Assembly: GCA_040224245.1 (NCBI GenBank)
Contig: JBEGIR010000017.1
Location: 67,611 to 110,003, forward strand
DNA from: Puniceicoccaceae bacterium
GTDB lineage: Bacteria; Verrucomicrobiota; Verrucomicrobiia; Opitutales; JAFGAQ01
Length of the DNA stretch: 42,393 nt
Reading direction: 5' to 3'
This document shows, in pieces, positions 36,688-42,393 of the stretch (within the stretch, counting starts at the first letter, position 1; the number at the start of each line of letters is the position of its first letter). A model generated the notes under the pieces. The model was given only the letters and a program-made list of their open reading frames with translations. It searched no databases and was not told the DNA's origin. The position numbers were made by a program, and so were the translations under genes.

Positions 36688-36936
36688 AAAACTTTGGTGT
36701 TGGCGGTTCATTGCCAAGTCCAGGCCAACTATTGAAAAGGTTTCAACGCTTTTTCGAGTCTTTTTGATGGCATTTTGATTTCGAACTCCGTGGGTTACGC
36801 TCTGGTAACCGCCTGTCGCTTGGCTGAGCCGGTGCAACAAATTTCAAAAAAACTGAAACATTCCCTTGATTGCTGCCGTCTTTTGCGGGATCGATGTGAT
36901 TGCGCTTCGTTTAGTCAGACACAACCCCCTCCCATC

Positions 36937-37875
36937 ATGGATTCACCACTGCTTTCAATCCAACAACTCTGCAAACGCTATGGCGAACTTCGTGCGGTTG
37001 ACGACGTATCGTTCGAGGTGCGAGCCGGAGAGATTTATGGCTTGCTGGGGCCGAATGGGGCTGGCAAGACCACCACCATATCGCTCAGTTGCGGTTTGCT
37101 CAAGCCCGATGTCGGCTCCGTTTCGGTTGAGGGTGTGTCGTTCTGGAGCGACCCGCATCGGGCGCGCTCCCGCATGGGCGTTGTGCCGCAGGATCTTGCG
37201 CTCTATGAGGAGTTGAGTGGTCGGGAGAACCTTGAGTTCTGGGGCCGCATTGCCGGACTCTCCATGGGGGATTCACGCTCGCGTGCCACCGAACTGCTCG
37301 AGGCACTGTCTCTTGCCGACAAGGCCCGGCAGGCCGTGAAAAAATACTCCGGTGGCATGAAGCGCCGCATCAATCTCGGCTGTGCCCTGATGCATCGTCC
37401 CCGTCTGATCCTGCTCGACGAGCCAACCGTCGGCATCGATCCCCAGGCTCGTGCCAATATTCTTGAGTTTATCAAAAAGCTCGTGGCCGAGGGGGTGGGC
37501 ATCCTCTACACCACGCATTATCTGGAGGAGGCTGAGTCCCTCTGTGACCGCATCGGTATCATTGATCATGGTCGCATCCTTGCTGAGGGAACTTTGGATG
37601 AGCTGCGCACCCAGACCGGATTTGAGCAGCTCTTTGTCATTGAGGGGAACTTTGAAGGACTTGACCCCGAGCAGTGGTCCGGGTTTCTCGAGACTTTCAA
37701 CCTCGTGCAGCAGAGCAAGCGGCAAATGGTTGTATCCACTCGCACACAGATGGATCCGGCTGCAGGCCTGAAACAACTGCTCACGCTACCCGTACAGCTG
37801 GAGAATGTGACGCTCAAACGCCCCAGTCTCAACGATACCTTCCTCAAATTGACGGGTCGCGATTTGCGGGAATAG
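36937..37875 (+). CDS. ABC-2 type exporter ATP-binding protein
   Basis: This cytosolic ATPase belongs to an ABC-2 export system (NatA/CcmA-like/drug-type group). The ATG at 36937 gives 312 residues; upstream in-frame codons to 36775 are not protein-like. Walker A is GPNGAGKTT, signature YSGGMKRRINLGCAL, Walker B LILLDEPTVGIDPQ and the switch His is in TTHYLEEAE. About 80 C-terminal residues follow the nucleotide-binding domain, as is usual in this group. It is followed by two ABC-2 permease genes, the first 31 bases downstream. The export substrate cannot be inferred. Confidence 0.93.
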   Translation: MDSPLLSIQQLCKRYGELRAVDDVSFEVRAGEIYGLLGPNGAGKTTTISLSCGLLKPDVGSVSVEGVSFWSDPHRARSRMGVVPQDLALYEELSGRENLEFWGRIAGLSMGDSRSRATELLEALSLADKARQAVKKYSGGMKRRINLGCALMHRPRLILLDEPTVGIDPQARANILEFIKKLVAEGVGILYTTHYLEEAESLCDRIGIIDHGRILAEGTLDELRTQTGFEQLFVIEGNFEGLDPEQWSGFLETFNLVQQSKRQMVVSTRTQMDPAAGLKQLLTLPVQLENVTLKRPSLNDTFLKLTGRDLRE

Positions 37876-37906
37876 GAAACCGGATGCCAGCCCTGAAATT
37901 TGCGCT

Positions 37907-39214
37907 ATGAAATTGTTCATCACCCTCTTGTGGAAGGATTTGCGGCGCGTGCTGCGCAATCCGGTGCCGATTCTGATCCTTCTGGGCATCCCCGTAGCGA
38001 TCACGTCGATGATCGGATTGGTTTTTGGCGGTTCGGGGTCAGGTCAGGATGCCATCGCACCGATTCGTCTGGGAATTGTGGATGAGGATGACTCTCTGTT
38101 TTCGCAGTTTCTGCGCGGAGCCGCAGGGCAGGATGAGTTTGCCGAGCGCATCCAGATCACTTTTCTTGAGAATGAAGCCAGCGGTGTCCGGCTCATTCAG
38201 GATGGCAAGCTCAGTGCAGTGCTGCGCATCCCGGAGGGCTTTACGGATGCATTTGTGCGTGGGGAAAATGGGATCAAGCTCTACCTCATCAAAAACCCCT
38301 CAGAGTGGATCTATCCCACACTCGCTCAGGAGGGAGCGGATGTGCTGGTCAGTATGCTCAACGCCCTGGTTCGAAACTTTCAAAAGGATTTGCAGGAGTT
38401 GCACGGGTTGATCGATTCGGAGCGCGAGTTTGATTTTTTCCGTGATGTACTCGCGGTGAGCACGTTGATCGAGCGGGCGCGGAATCGTCTCGACGCAGCG
38501 GAGGTCTATCTCAATCCACCGCTGGTTTCTTACGAGCGAGAGTCCAGTGAGGCCGATGTCCTTGAGGAAGGAGACGAATTGGAAGCCGAAGCGGCAGGGG
38601 AGTTTAATGCGTTCGCCTACATTCTCATCGGCACAACGGCCATGTTTCTGCTCATGATCGCAGACAACTGCATGCGCGATCTCTATCGGGAATACCGCAA
38701 TCGCACCTTTGACCGCTACCGGACTTTTCGGGATGGCTTGTGGATTCTGCTTGCGGAAAAGTCGGTGTATACCGTGGTTGTCTTGCTGTTGGCTTCGCTC
38801 ATCCTGCTTGGCGGCGGTAGTCTGATCTTTGGATTTTCCTGGAGCCACTTGGGGCCGACTCTGCTCCTGATTCTGTGCTACAGTCTGTTTGCTGCAGGAT
38901 TCATGGGGTTCATCGCGGCACTGGCGGGCAAGGAGCGCCGGGCTGACATGTTCAACACCATGATTGTGATTTTTCTGGCAGCGGTCGGGGGTTCCATGTG
39001 GCCCGCTGAAAGTTTGCCACCCTTTCTAGGGAAATACATAACGCCATTGTCGCCCACCTACTGGTTTGGTGAAACCCTGCGCACCCTGCAAATGCAACCG
39101 GATGAGGCCAACTGGATCTTCCATACCGCGCTGTTGGGATTGTTGGCCATCGGAATGATCTCAGCCGCATCGTGGGTCTTTCGCTTTCGACTGGAGAAAG
39201 GAATCAAGGAATGA
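37907..39214 (+). CDS. ABC-2 type permease, first subunit
   Basis: This membrane permease has 435 residues and the ABC2_membrane_3 layout. One transmembrane helix (about 20-40) is followed by a large extracytoplasmic domain (about 45-235), then a cluster of about six helices beginning AYILIGTTAMFLLMIAD (about 238). The family-typical SMWPAESLPPFLGKYITPLSPTYWF sits before the last helix. It lies downstream of the ATPase and overlaps the next permease by four bases (ATGA), which implies a heterodimeric transporter. The extracytoplasmic part contains a very acidic stretch (about 205-225). Confidence 0.9.
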   Translation: MKLFITLLWKDLRRVLRNPVPILILLGIPVAITSMIGLVFGGSGSGQDAIAPIRLGIVDEDDSLFSQFLRGAAGQDEFAERIQITFLENEASGVRLIQDGKLSAVLRIPEGFTDAFVRGENGIKLYLIKNPSEWIYPTLAQEGADVLVSMLNALVRNFQKDLQELHGLIDSEREFDFFRDVLAVSTLIERARNRLDAAEVYLNPPLVSYERESSEADVLEEGDELEAEAAGEFNAFAYILIGTTAMFLLMIADNCMRDLYREYRNRTFDRYRTFRDGLWILLAEKSVYTVVVLLLASLILLGGGSLIFGFSWSHLGPTLLLILCYSLFAAGFMGFIAALAGKERRADMFNTMIVIFLAAVGGSMWPAESLPPFLGKYITPLSPTYWFGETLRTLQMQPDEANWIFHTALLGLLAIGMISAASWVFRFRLEKGIKE

Positions 39215-40350
39215 AAACCATTTTTACCCTGGGGCACCATGATTTGCGTGTATTCCTCAAAGATCGCACGGCGTTCGTCTGGTTACTCGTGATTCCGCTG
39301 GCGTTTGTCTACTTCATGAGCTTTGTAAGCCGTCCACCCGGCGACCCAAGGGATGCACAGCCCGCGATCTGGGTGGAGAATCTGGATGAAGGCTTTCTGG
39401 GCACAGTCTTTCTCGACATTCTCGGCGCTGAGGGTGTGAGACCCGTGAGCGGTGAGCAGGTGGAGGACGCGCGCCGTGGGCTGCGCATTCCGGCGAATTT
39501 CACCGAACAGGTCTTGCAGGAGCAACAGGTCAGGCTCGCATTTTTTGATATGAATGATTCCGGGTCAGGTCAGGATCTTCGGGCGGAGTTGGTGGAAGCC
39601 AACTTGATCCGTGCGGTCATCGCCATCAATGGATACCTGCTGGAGCATGCCACCAACACGGGAGGACGACCGCTCAGCGAGCGCGCCCTGCGTCGGCTGA
39701 TGGAACTCGAAAACCCGGTCACACTCGATTCCAGCTTTGCAGGACGCAAACCCATGCCCGTGGGGTTCAGCATGTCACTGCCCGGAGTCATGGTGATGTA
39801 TTTGCTCATGAACCTGTTGATTTTCGGGGGTGCCGGTGTTGCGTCAGAGCGACAGAGCGGCGTGTTGCGGCGTCTGAGCATTCAGCCTGTCAATGCATAC
39901 CAACTGGTGTTTGGAAAGATCTACGGGCTGATGCTGTTGGGCTGCGTGCAGATCGTCGGATTCCTGGTTTTCGGTCAGTTTGTCTTTGGGGTGAATCTGG
40001 GTGACCAGCTGCCCGGCATTGTGCTGACGTTGCTGGTGTTTTCCTGGGTGGCATCCTCATTGGGATTGCTCATCGGGTTTCTGGTGAAGTCCGAGGATCG
40101 TGTGGTGGGCCTGGGAATCATGATTGCGCTGCCTTTGGCGGCATTGGGCGGGTGCTGGTGGCCGATGGAAATCGTGCCGGAAGGTGTTCGCACTATTGCC
40201 TATTTTACGCCGTCCGCATGGGCGATGCACAGTCTGCACCAGCTGATCAGTTTTGGGGGCGGCATCGAGACCATCGTGCGTCCACTGCTCGTGCTGGCAG
40301 CCTTTGGCCTCGGCGCCAACCTGCTCGCCGCCCGTTTTTTCCGGGTGTGA
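39211..40350 (+). CDS. ABC-2 type permease, second subunit
   Basis: This paralogous permease has 379 residues from the ATG at 39211, placed in the ATGA overlap with the first permease. An earlier in-frame ATG at 39172 lies inside that gene. It shows one N-terminal helix (VWLLVIPLAFVYFMSFV), a smaller extracytoplasmic domain (about 40-185) and a C-terminal group of six helices with GGCWWPMEIVPEGVRTIAYFTPSAWAM. It completes an ATPase plus two-permease exporter. The repeat-rich accessory region starts about 20 bases after its stop. Confidence 0.9.
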   Translation: MKTIFTLGHHDLRVFLKDRTAFVWLLVIPLAFVYFMSFVSRPPGDPRDAQPAIWVENLDEGFLGTVFLDILGAEGVRPVSGEQVEDARRGLRIPANFTEQVLQEQQVRLAFFDMNDSGSGQDLRAELVEANLIRAVIAINGYLLEHATNTGGRPLSERALRRLMELENPVTLDSSFAGRKPMPVGFSMSLPGVMVMYLLMNLLIFGGAGVASERQSGVLRRLSIQPVNAYQLVFGKIYGLMLLGCVQIVGFLVFGQFVFGVNLGDQLPGIVLTLLVFSWVASSLGLLIGFLVKSEDRVVGLGIMIALPLAALGGCWWPMEIVPEGVRTIAYFTPSAWAMHSLHQLISFGGGIETIVRPLLVLAAFGLGANLLAARFFRV

Positions 40351-40369
40351 AGCGATCACGGGGCGGCGT

Positions 40370-40485
40370 GTCCTGTAGCCATGTTCGGGAGAACATGGAC
40401 AATGCGGGTGGACGGGACGCGTTTTCGCACTGCAACGCGGGTCCGAATTCTTATCCCGACTTGTCGGGACTACGGAGGTGATCTT
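40370..40485. repeat. Repeat R1, copy 1 (116 bp tandem)
   Basis: First of two near-identical tandem units (period 116). Each contains two small palindromes: CCATGTTC-GGGA-GAACATGG (here 40379-40398) and TCCCGAC-TT-GTCGGGA (40454-40469). These are hairpins of the REP type. Confidence 0.9.
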
Positions 40486-40596
40486 GTCCTGTAGCCATGT
40501 TCGGGAGAACATGGACAATGCGGGTGGACGGGACGCGTTTGCCACTGCAACGTGGGTCCGAATTCTTATCCCGACTTGTCGGGACTACGGAGGTGA
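40486..40596. repeat. Repeat R1, copy 2
   Basis: Second tandem unit, slightly shorter and differing from copy 1 at a few positions (for example TTTGCC for TTTTCGC). The same two hairpins lie at 40495-40514 and 40569-40584. Confidence 0.9.
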
Positions 40597-40709
40597 GAAT
40601 ACGAAACAAGCAGGGGGGGTGTTGTTCCGCTGCATGGATTTCCGTTTATGTAGCGGGATTTGGGAAAATCCCGAAGCGTCGGAGTTGCCGAAAACCAACG
40701 TGTTCCACT
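40597..40709. other. Unassigned spacer between R1 and R2
   Basis: A 113-base stretch with no gene, no copy elsewhere in the window and no hairpin that I can see. It ends at the first TAGCGGATG, which marks the left edge of each R2 unit. Confidence 0.4.
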
Positions 40710-41031
40710 TAGCGGATGAATTGCAGAAGCAAGGAGCCAGGAGCTAGCGCAGTGGCAAGTAGCAAGTAGCAAGGAGCAAGTCTAAGAGGGAAGGATAGGA
40801 TGAAGGTAGCGGGAGCTTCCAGCTCGCGCCTTTATCACAACATCTCCTTTTGTGAGACTCACCTTGGCGAGTCTGCATGGGGCCGAATTTGAACCACTCC
40901 AGAGCGCAGCGGCATTCAAACCTGACTTGTAGGGTGCGAAGCAAATTTCAGGATACCACAGATCGTGAGCGAAGAACCTCATCCAATATCTGTGCCCATC
41001 TGTGGCATCTGTGGCATCGGTGGTTCTCACT
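40710..41031. repeat. Repeat R2, copy 1 (322 bp tandem)
   Basis: First full R2 unit. In order it holds TAGCGGATG, a heptanucleotide array (40728-40788), a 23-base element (40806-40828) that recurs elsewhere in the patch, then about 180 bases of unique-looking sequence ending in a repeated TGTGGCATC. No coding pattern is convincing in any frame. Confidence 0.92.
40728..40788. repeat. Heptanucleotide array 1
   Basis: Degenerate seven-base units with the pattern AGYNAGN, such as AGCAAGG, AGCCAGG, AGCTAGC and AGCAAGT, interrupted once by a 12-base GCAGTGGCAAGT step. Confidence 0.85.
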
Positions 41032-41344
41032 TAGCGGATGGACCGCAGAAGCCAGGAGTAAGGAGCTAGCGCAGTGGCAAGGAGCAAGTAGCAAGGAGTA
41101 AGTCTAAGAGGGAAGGATAGGATGAAGGTAGCGGGAGCTTCCAGCTCGCGTCTTTATCACAACATCTCCTTTTGTGAGACTCACCTTGGCGAGTCTGCAT
41201 GGGGCCGAATTTGAACCACTCCAGAACGCAGCGGCATTCAAACCTGACTTGTAGGGTGCGAAGCAAATTTCAGGATACCACAGATCGTGAGCGAAGAACC
41301 TCATCCAATATCTGTGCCCATCTGTGGCATCGGTGGTTCTCACT
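41032..41344. repeat. Repeat R2, copy 2 (313 bp tandem)
   Basis: Second R2 unit, nearly identical to copy 1. It lacks one nine-base TGTGGCATC unit and has different heptad variants (41050-41110). The 23-base element lies at 41128-41150. Confidence 0.92.
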
Positions 41345-41418
41345 TAGCGGATGGACCGCAGGAGCCAGAAGCCAGGAGCCAGGAGCCAGAAGTAAGGAGT
41401 TAGAAGCCAGCAGTAAGA
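41345..41418. repeat. Partial R2 copy with perfect heptad array
   Basis: A third R2 left end (TAGCGGATGGACCGCAG) runs into eight uninterrupted heptads at 41363-41418: AGCCAGA, AGCCAGG, AGCCAGG, AGCCAGA, AGTAAGG, AGTTAGA, AGCCAGC, AGTAAGA. The rest of R2 is absent. Confidence 0.88.
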
Positions 41419-41453
41419 TTCGCCATCAGGCATTAGGCATCTGTGGTTCGATC

Positions 41454-41483
41454 TTTTTTTCGCGAGCTGGAAGCTTCCGCTAC
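41454..41483. repeat. Left inverted repeat flanking the toxin-antitoxin pair
   Basis: Seven T residues followed by a 23-base element (41461-41483). This is the inverted copy, with one mismatch, of the element at 42202-42224, which is followed by A residues. Together they face each other across the toxin-antitoxin genes. Confidence 0.8.
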
Positions 41484-41598
41484 GATTCGTGATTGGCGAC
41501 TAGTGCAGTGGAATCCCATCCACAATCACCCGTTGAATTACCCTTGAAACAGAACAAAACTTGAGGTTCTAGCAAATTTCGATAATTTTTTTCTTACT

Positions 41599-41808
41599 AT
41601 GAGCGGCGCGGAACTACTTTCACTAAAACAAAAACTGAACCAACTCAATGAATCGGAACGCAGGGAAGTTTCCGCTTACCTCATTCGTTTGGGTCAGGAA
41701 GGGGAATCATGGAAGCTTGAAACCGCTCAACGCTTGGATCAAATGCAAAGCGATACTTCAATGCGCCAATCATCCGAGTCTCTGCGTTCGATCCTGAATG
41801 GAGAATAA
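41599..41808 (+). CDS. Putative antitoxin of a type II toxin-antitoxin pair
   Basis: The 69-residue protein is mostly helical (LLSLKQKLNQLNESERREVSAYLIRLGQE), with a polar C-terminal tail (QMQSDTSMRQSSESLRSILNGE). Small helical proteins of this kind precede RelE/ParE toxins and bind them through the C-terminal part. No clear ribbon-helix-helix or other DNA-binding motif is readable. It overlaps the downstream gene by 11 bases, a common antitoxin-toxin arrangement that couples their translation. The gene is AT-richer than its surroundings and embedded in repeats, suggesting a mobile or recently acquired pair. Assignment rests on size, order and overlap. Confidence 0.66.
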   Translation: MSGAELLSLKQKLNQLNESERREVSAYLIRLGQEGESWKLETAQRLDQMQSDTSMRQSSESLRSILNGE

Positions 41809-42058
41809 TCCCCACTTCACGGCTTCTTTCTCGAGGGAAGCGGTAGGATTCCTGTTTTCTCTAGGCAAACGAAATCAGAACCGGGTTTTGGACATTGCTG
41901 ACCGAATCGCGGAATGGCCCGAAGGAATTTCAGATCTCGTGCTTACAGATGCCAAGGGACGGAGCGTTCACAGCGTGTTAGTGGATGAGTTTCTGTTTTC
42001 CTACTACGTTGACCATGCCATCAAAGAAATCCTCATCACCGAAGTTGTGCAGGTGTAG
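41798..42058 (+). CDS. Putative RelE/ParE-superfamily toxin
   Basis: The 86-residue protein has the compact helix-helix-beta-sheet pattern of RelE/ParE toxins. It opens with FTASFSREAVGFLFSLGKRNQNRVLDIADRI, followed by a strand series (SDLVLTDAKGRSVHSVLVDEFLFSYYVDHAIKEILITEVVQV) resembling the C-terminal sheet of these proteins. RelE toxins cleave mRNA on the ribosome and ParE toxins inhibit gyrase; the sequence does not decide between them. It starts 11 bases inside the antitoxin gene. Strand IKEILITEV matches the last family strand well, but catalytic residues cannot be named with confidence. Confidence 0.7.
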   Translation: MENNPHFTASFSREAVGFLFSLGKRNQNRVLDIADRIAEWPEGISDLVLTDAKGRSVHSVLVDEFLFSYYVDHAIKEILITEVVQV

Positions 42059-42085
42059 CAAACGACTTCCTTCCCGTCTACCTCA

Positions 42086-42184
42086 GGTGGATGGACCGCA
42101 GGAGCCAGGAGCAAGGAGTAAGGAGCTAGCGCAGTAGCAAGGAGTCAGTAGTAAGTAGCAAGTAGCCAGGAGCAAGTCTAAGAG
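42086..42184. repeat. Partial R2 copy with heptad array 4
   Basis: The R2 left end GGTGGATGGACCGCAGG leads into a long heptad array (42103-42184). Units include AGCCAGG, AGCAAGG, AGTAAGG, AGTCAGT, AGTAAGT and AGCAAGT, with one five-base GCAGT interruption. It has the same orientation as the other R2 copies. Confidence 0.88.
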
Positions 42185-42201
42185 GGAAGGACAGGATGAA
42201 G

Positions 42202-42230
42202 GTAGCGGGAGCTTCCAGCTCGCGAAAAAG
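42202..42230. repeat. Right inverted repeat flanking the toxin-antitoxin pair
   Basis: The 23-base element (42202-42224) followed by AAAAAG. It matches in inverted orientation the T-run plus element at 41454-41483. Direct copies also occur at 40806-40828 and 41128-41150. Confidence 0.8.
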
Positions 42231-42284
42231 AAATAAAACCCCCTTCAGAGCACAGCGAACTCGACCCTCCTCCTACACATCCCC

Positions 42285-42337
42285 TCACCTCCGTAGTCCC
42301 GACAAGTCGGGATAAGAATTCGGATCCACGTTGGAGT
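42285..42337. repeat. Inverted partial copy of repeat R1
   Basis: The reverse complement of this 53-base stretch matches the right half of R1, including the TCCCGAC-GTCGGGA hairpin (42297-42312). It puts oppositely oriented R1 sequence at both ends of the repeat-rich patch. Confidence 0.88.
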
Positions 42338-42393
42338 TCAAAAACAACACAACGCACCGAAGCCCCCACCACCTTCAGCTTGTTCTTCTCTCT

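Larger units (their letters stand above)
42059..42393. other. Repeat-filled non-coding window end
   Basis: No gene is supported here. The stretch consists of an R2 partial copy, the right inverted repeat of the toxin-antitoxin pair and an inverted R1 fragment, with unassigned sequence from 42338 to the end. Confidence 0.6.

Noticed and set aside
40478-41492. Several open frames of 60-97 codons within the repeat region
   Set aside because: They recur only because the DNA repeats, shift frame across the heptads and show no protein-like pattern or ribosome site.
41561-41588. Promoter of the toxin-antitoxin pair (TTGAGG, 16 bases, TAATTT)
   Set aside because: Both hexamers are weak and the stretch is AT-rich, so such matches are expected by chance.
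40710-42184. CRISPR array
   Set aside because: The repeats are 7 bases or over 300 bases long, not 24-40, and there are no regularly spaced unique spacers or cas genes.
40370-42337. Integron cassette array with attC sites
   Set aside because: No integrase gene and no attC-type core sites (GTTRRRY) in facing arrangement around the toxin-antitoxin genes; simple inverted repeats fit better.

Overview
The window looks like a chromosomal segment of a motile Gram-negative bacterium, most likely a member of the Verrucomicrobiota (Opitutia-like). This placement is inferred from the gene mix and moderate-to-high GC coding style, and no rRNA or marker tree was available. Most of it is densely coded. 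Intergenic DNA is AT-richer around dnaA and the small coiled-coil gene, and the right end (40.35-42.39 kb) is a repeat-rich accessory patch.

Layout. 0-2.3 kb: class II fructose-bisphosphate aldolase (minus) and divergent ApbE flavin transferase. 2.5-4.4 kb: a soluble CBS-type hybrid histidine kinase whose last receiver domain is cut off just after its phospho-acceptor Asp. 4.4-7.6 kb: a translationally coupled pair, an aldehyde dehydrogenase followed by an SLC13-type carboxylate transporter with RCK_C domains. 7.7-10.9 kb: two overlapping signalling genes, a REC-PP2C-HATPase regulator (HsbR/CrsR-like) and a PAS-REC protein. 11.0-18.4 kb: a chemosensory operon cheW - STAS - cheA - cheB - cheR - cheY - HDOD, preceded by a sigma28-like promoter and closed by a 22-bp perfect-stem bidirectional terminator. 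18.5-24.5 kb: htpG, ligA, a small conserved-looking protein and dnaA, with a ~0.9-kb non-coding region carrying DnaA boxes. 25.4-26.9 kb: tRNA-Arg(CCG), a coiled-coil/HTH protein and a double-ACT GcvR-like protein. 27.1-33.3 kb: a membrane protein fused to a TolB-like beta-propeller, then potABCD. 33.4-40.4 kb: a full-length RapA-type SNF2 ATPase, an AhpD-like protein and a three-gene ABC-2 exporter. 40.4-42.4 kb: direct and inverted repeats, heptanucleotide arrays and a toxin-antitoxin pair.

How the genes work together. The most coherent system is the 7.7-18.4 kb signalling block. A receiver-controlled PP2C phosphatase/anti-sigma-type kinase and a STAS antagonist sit with a complete CheW/A/B/R/Y set and an HDOD protein, suggesting a partner-switching module wired to chemosensory signalling. 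Its CheA carries two CheW-like domains and a C-terminal pseudo-receiver in which the phospho-acceptor Asp is replaced by Glu. No chemoreceptor or sigma factor is encoded in the window, so input and output must lie elsewhere. The second notable structure is the right-hand patch, where a toxin-antitoxin pair is bracketed by inverted repeats inside a larger nest of repeats.
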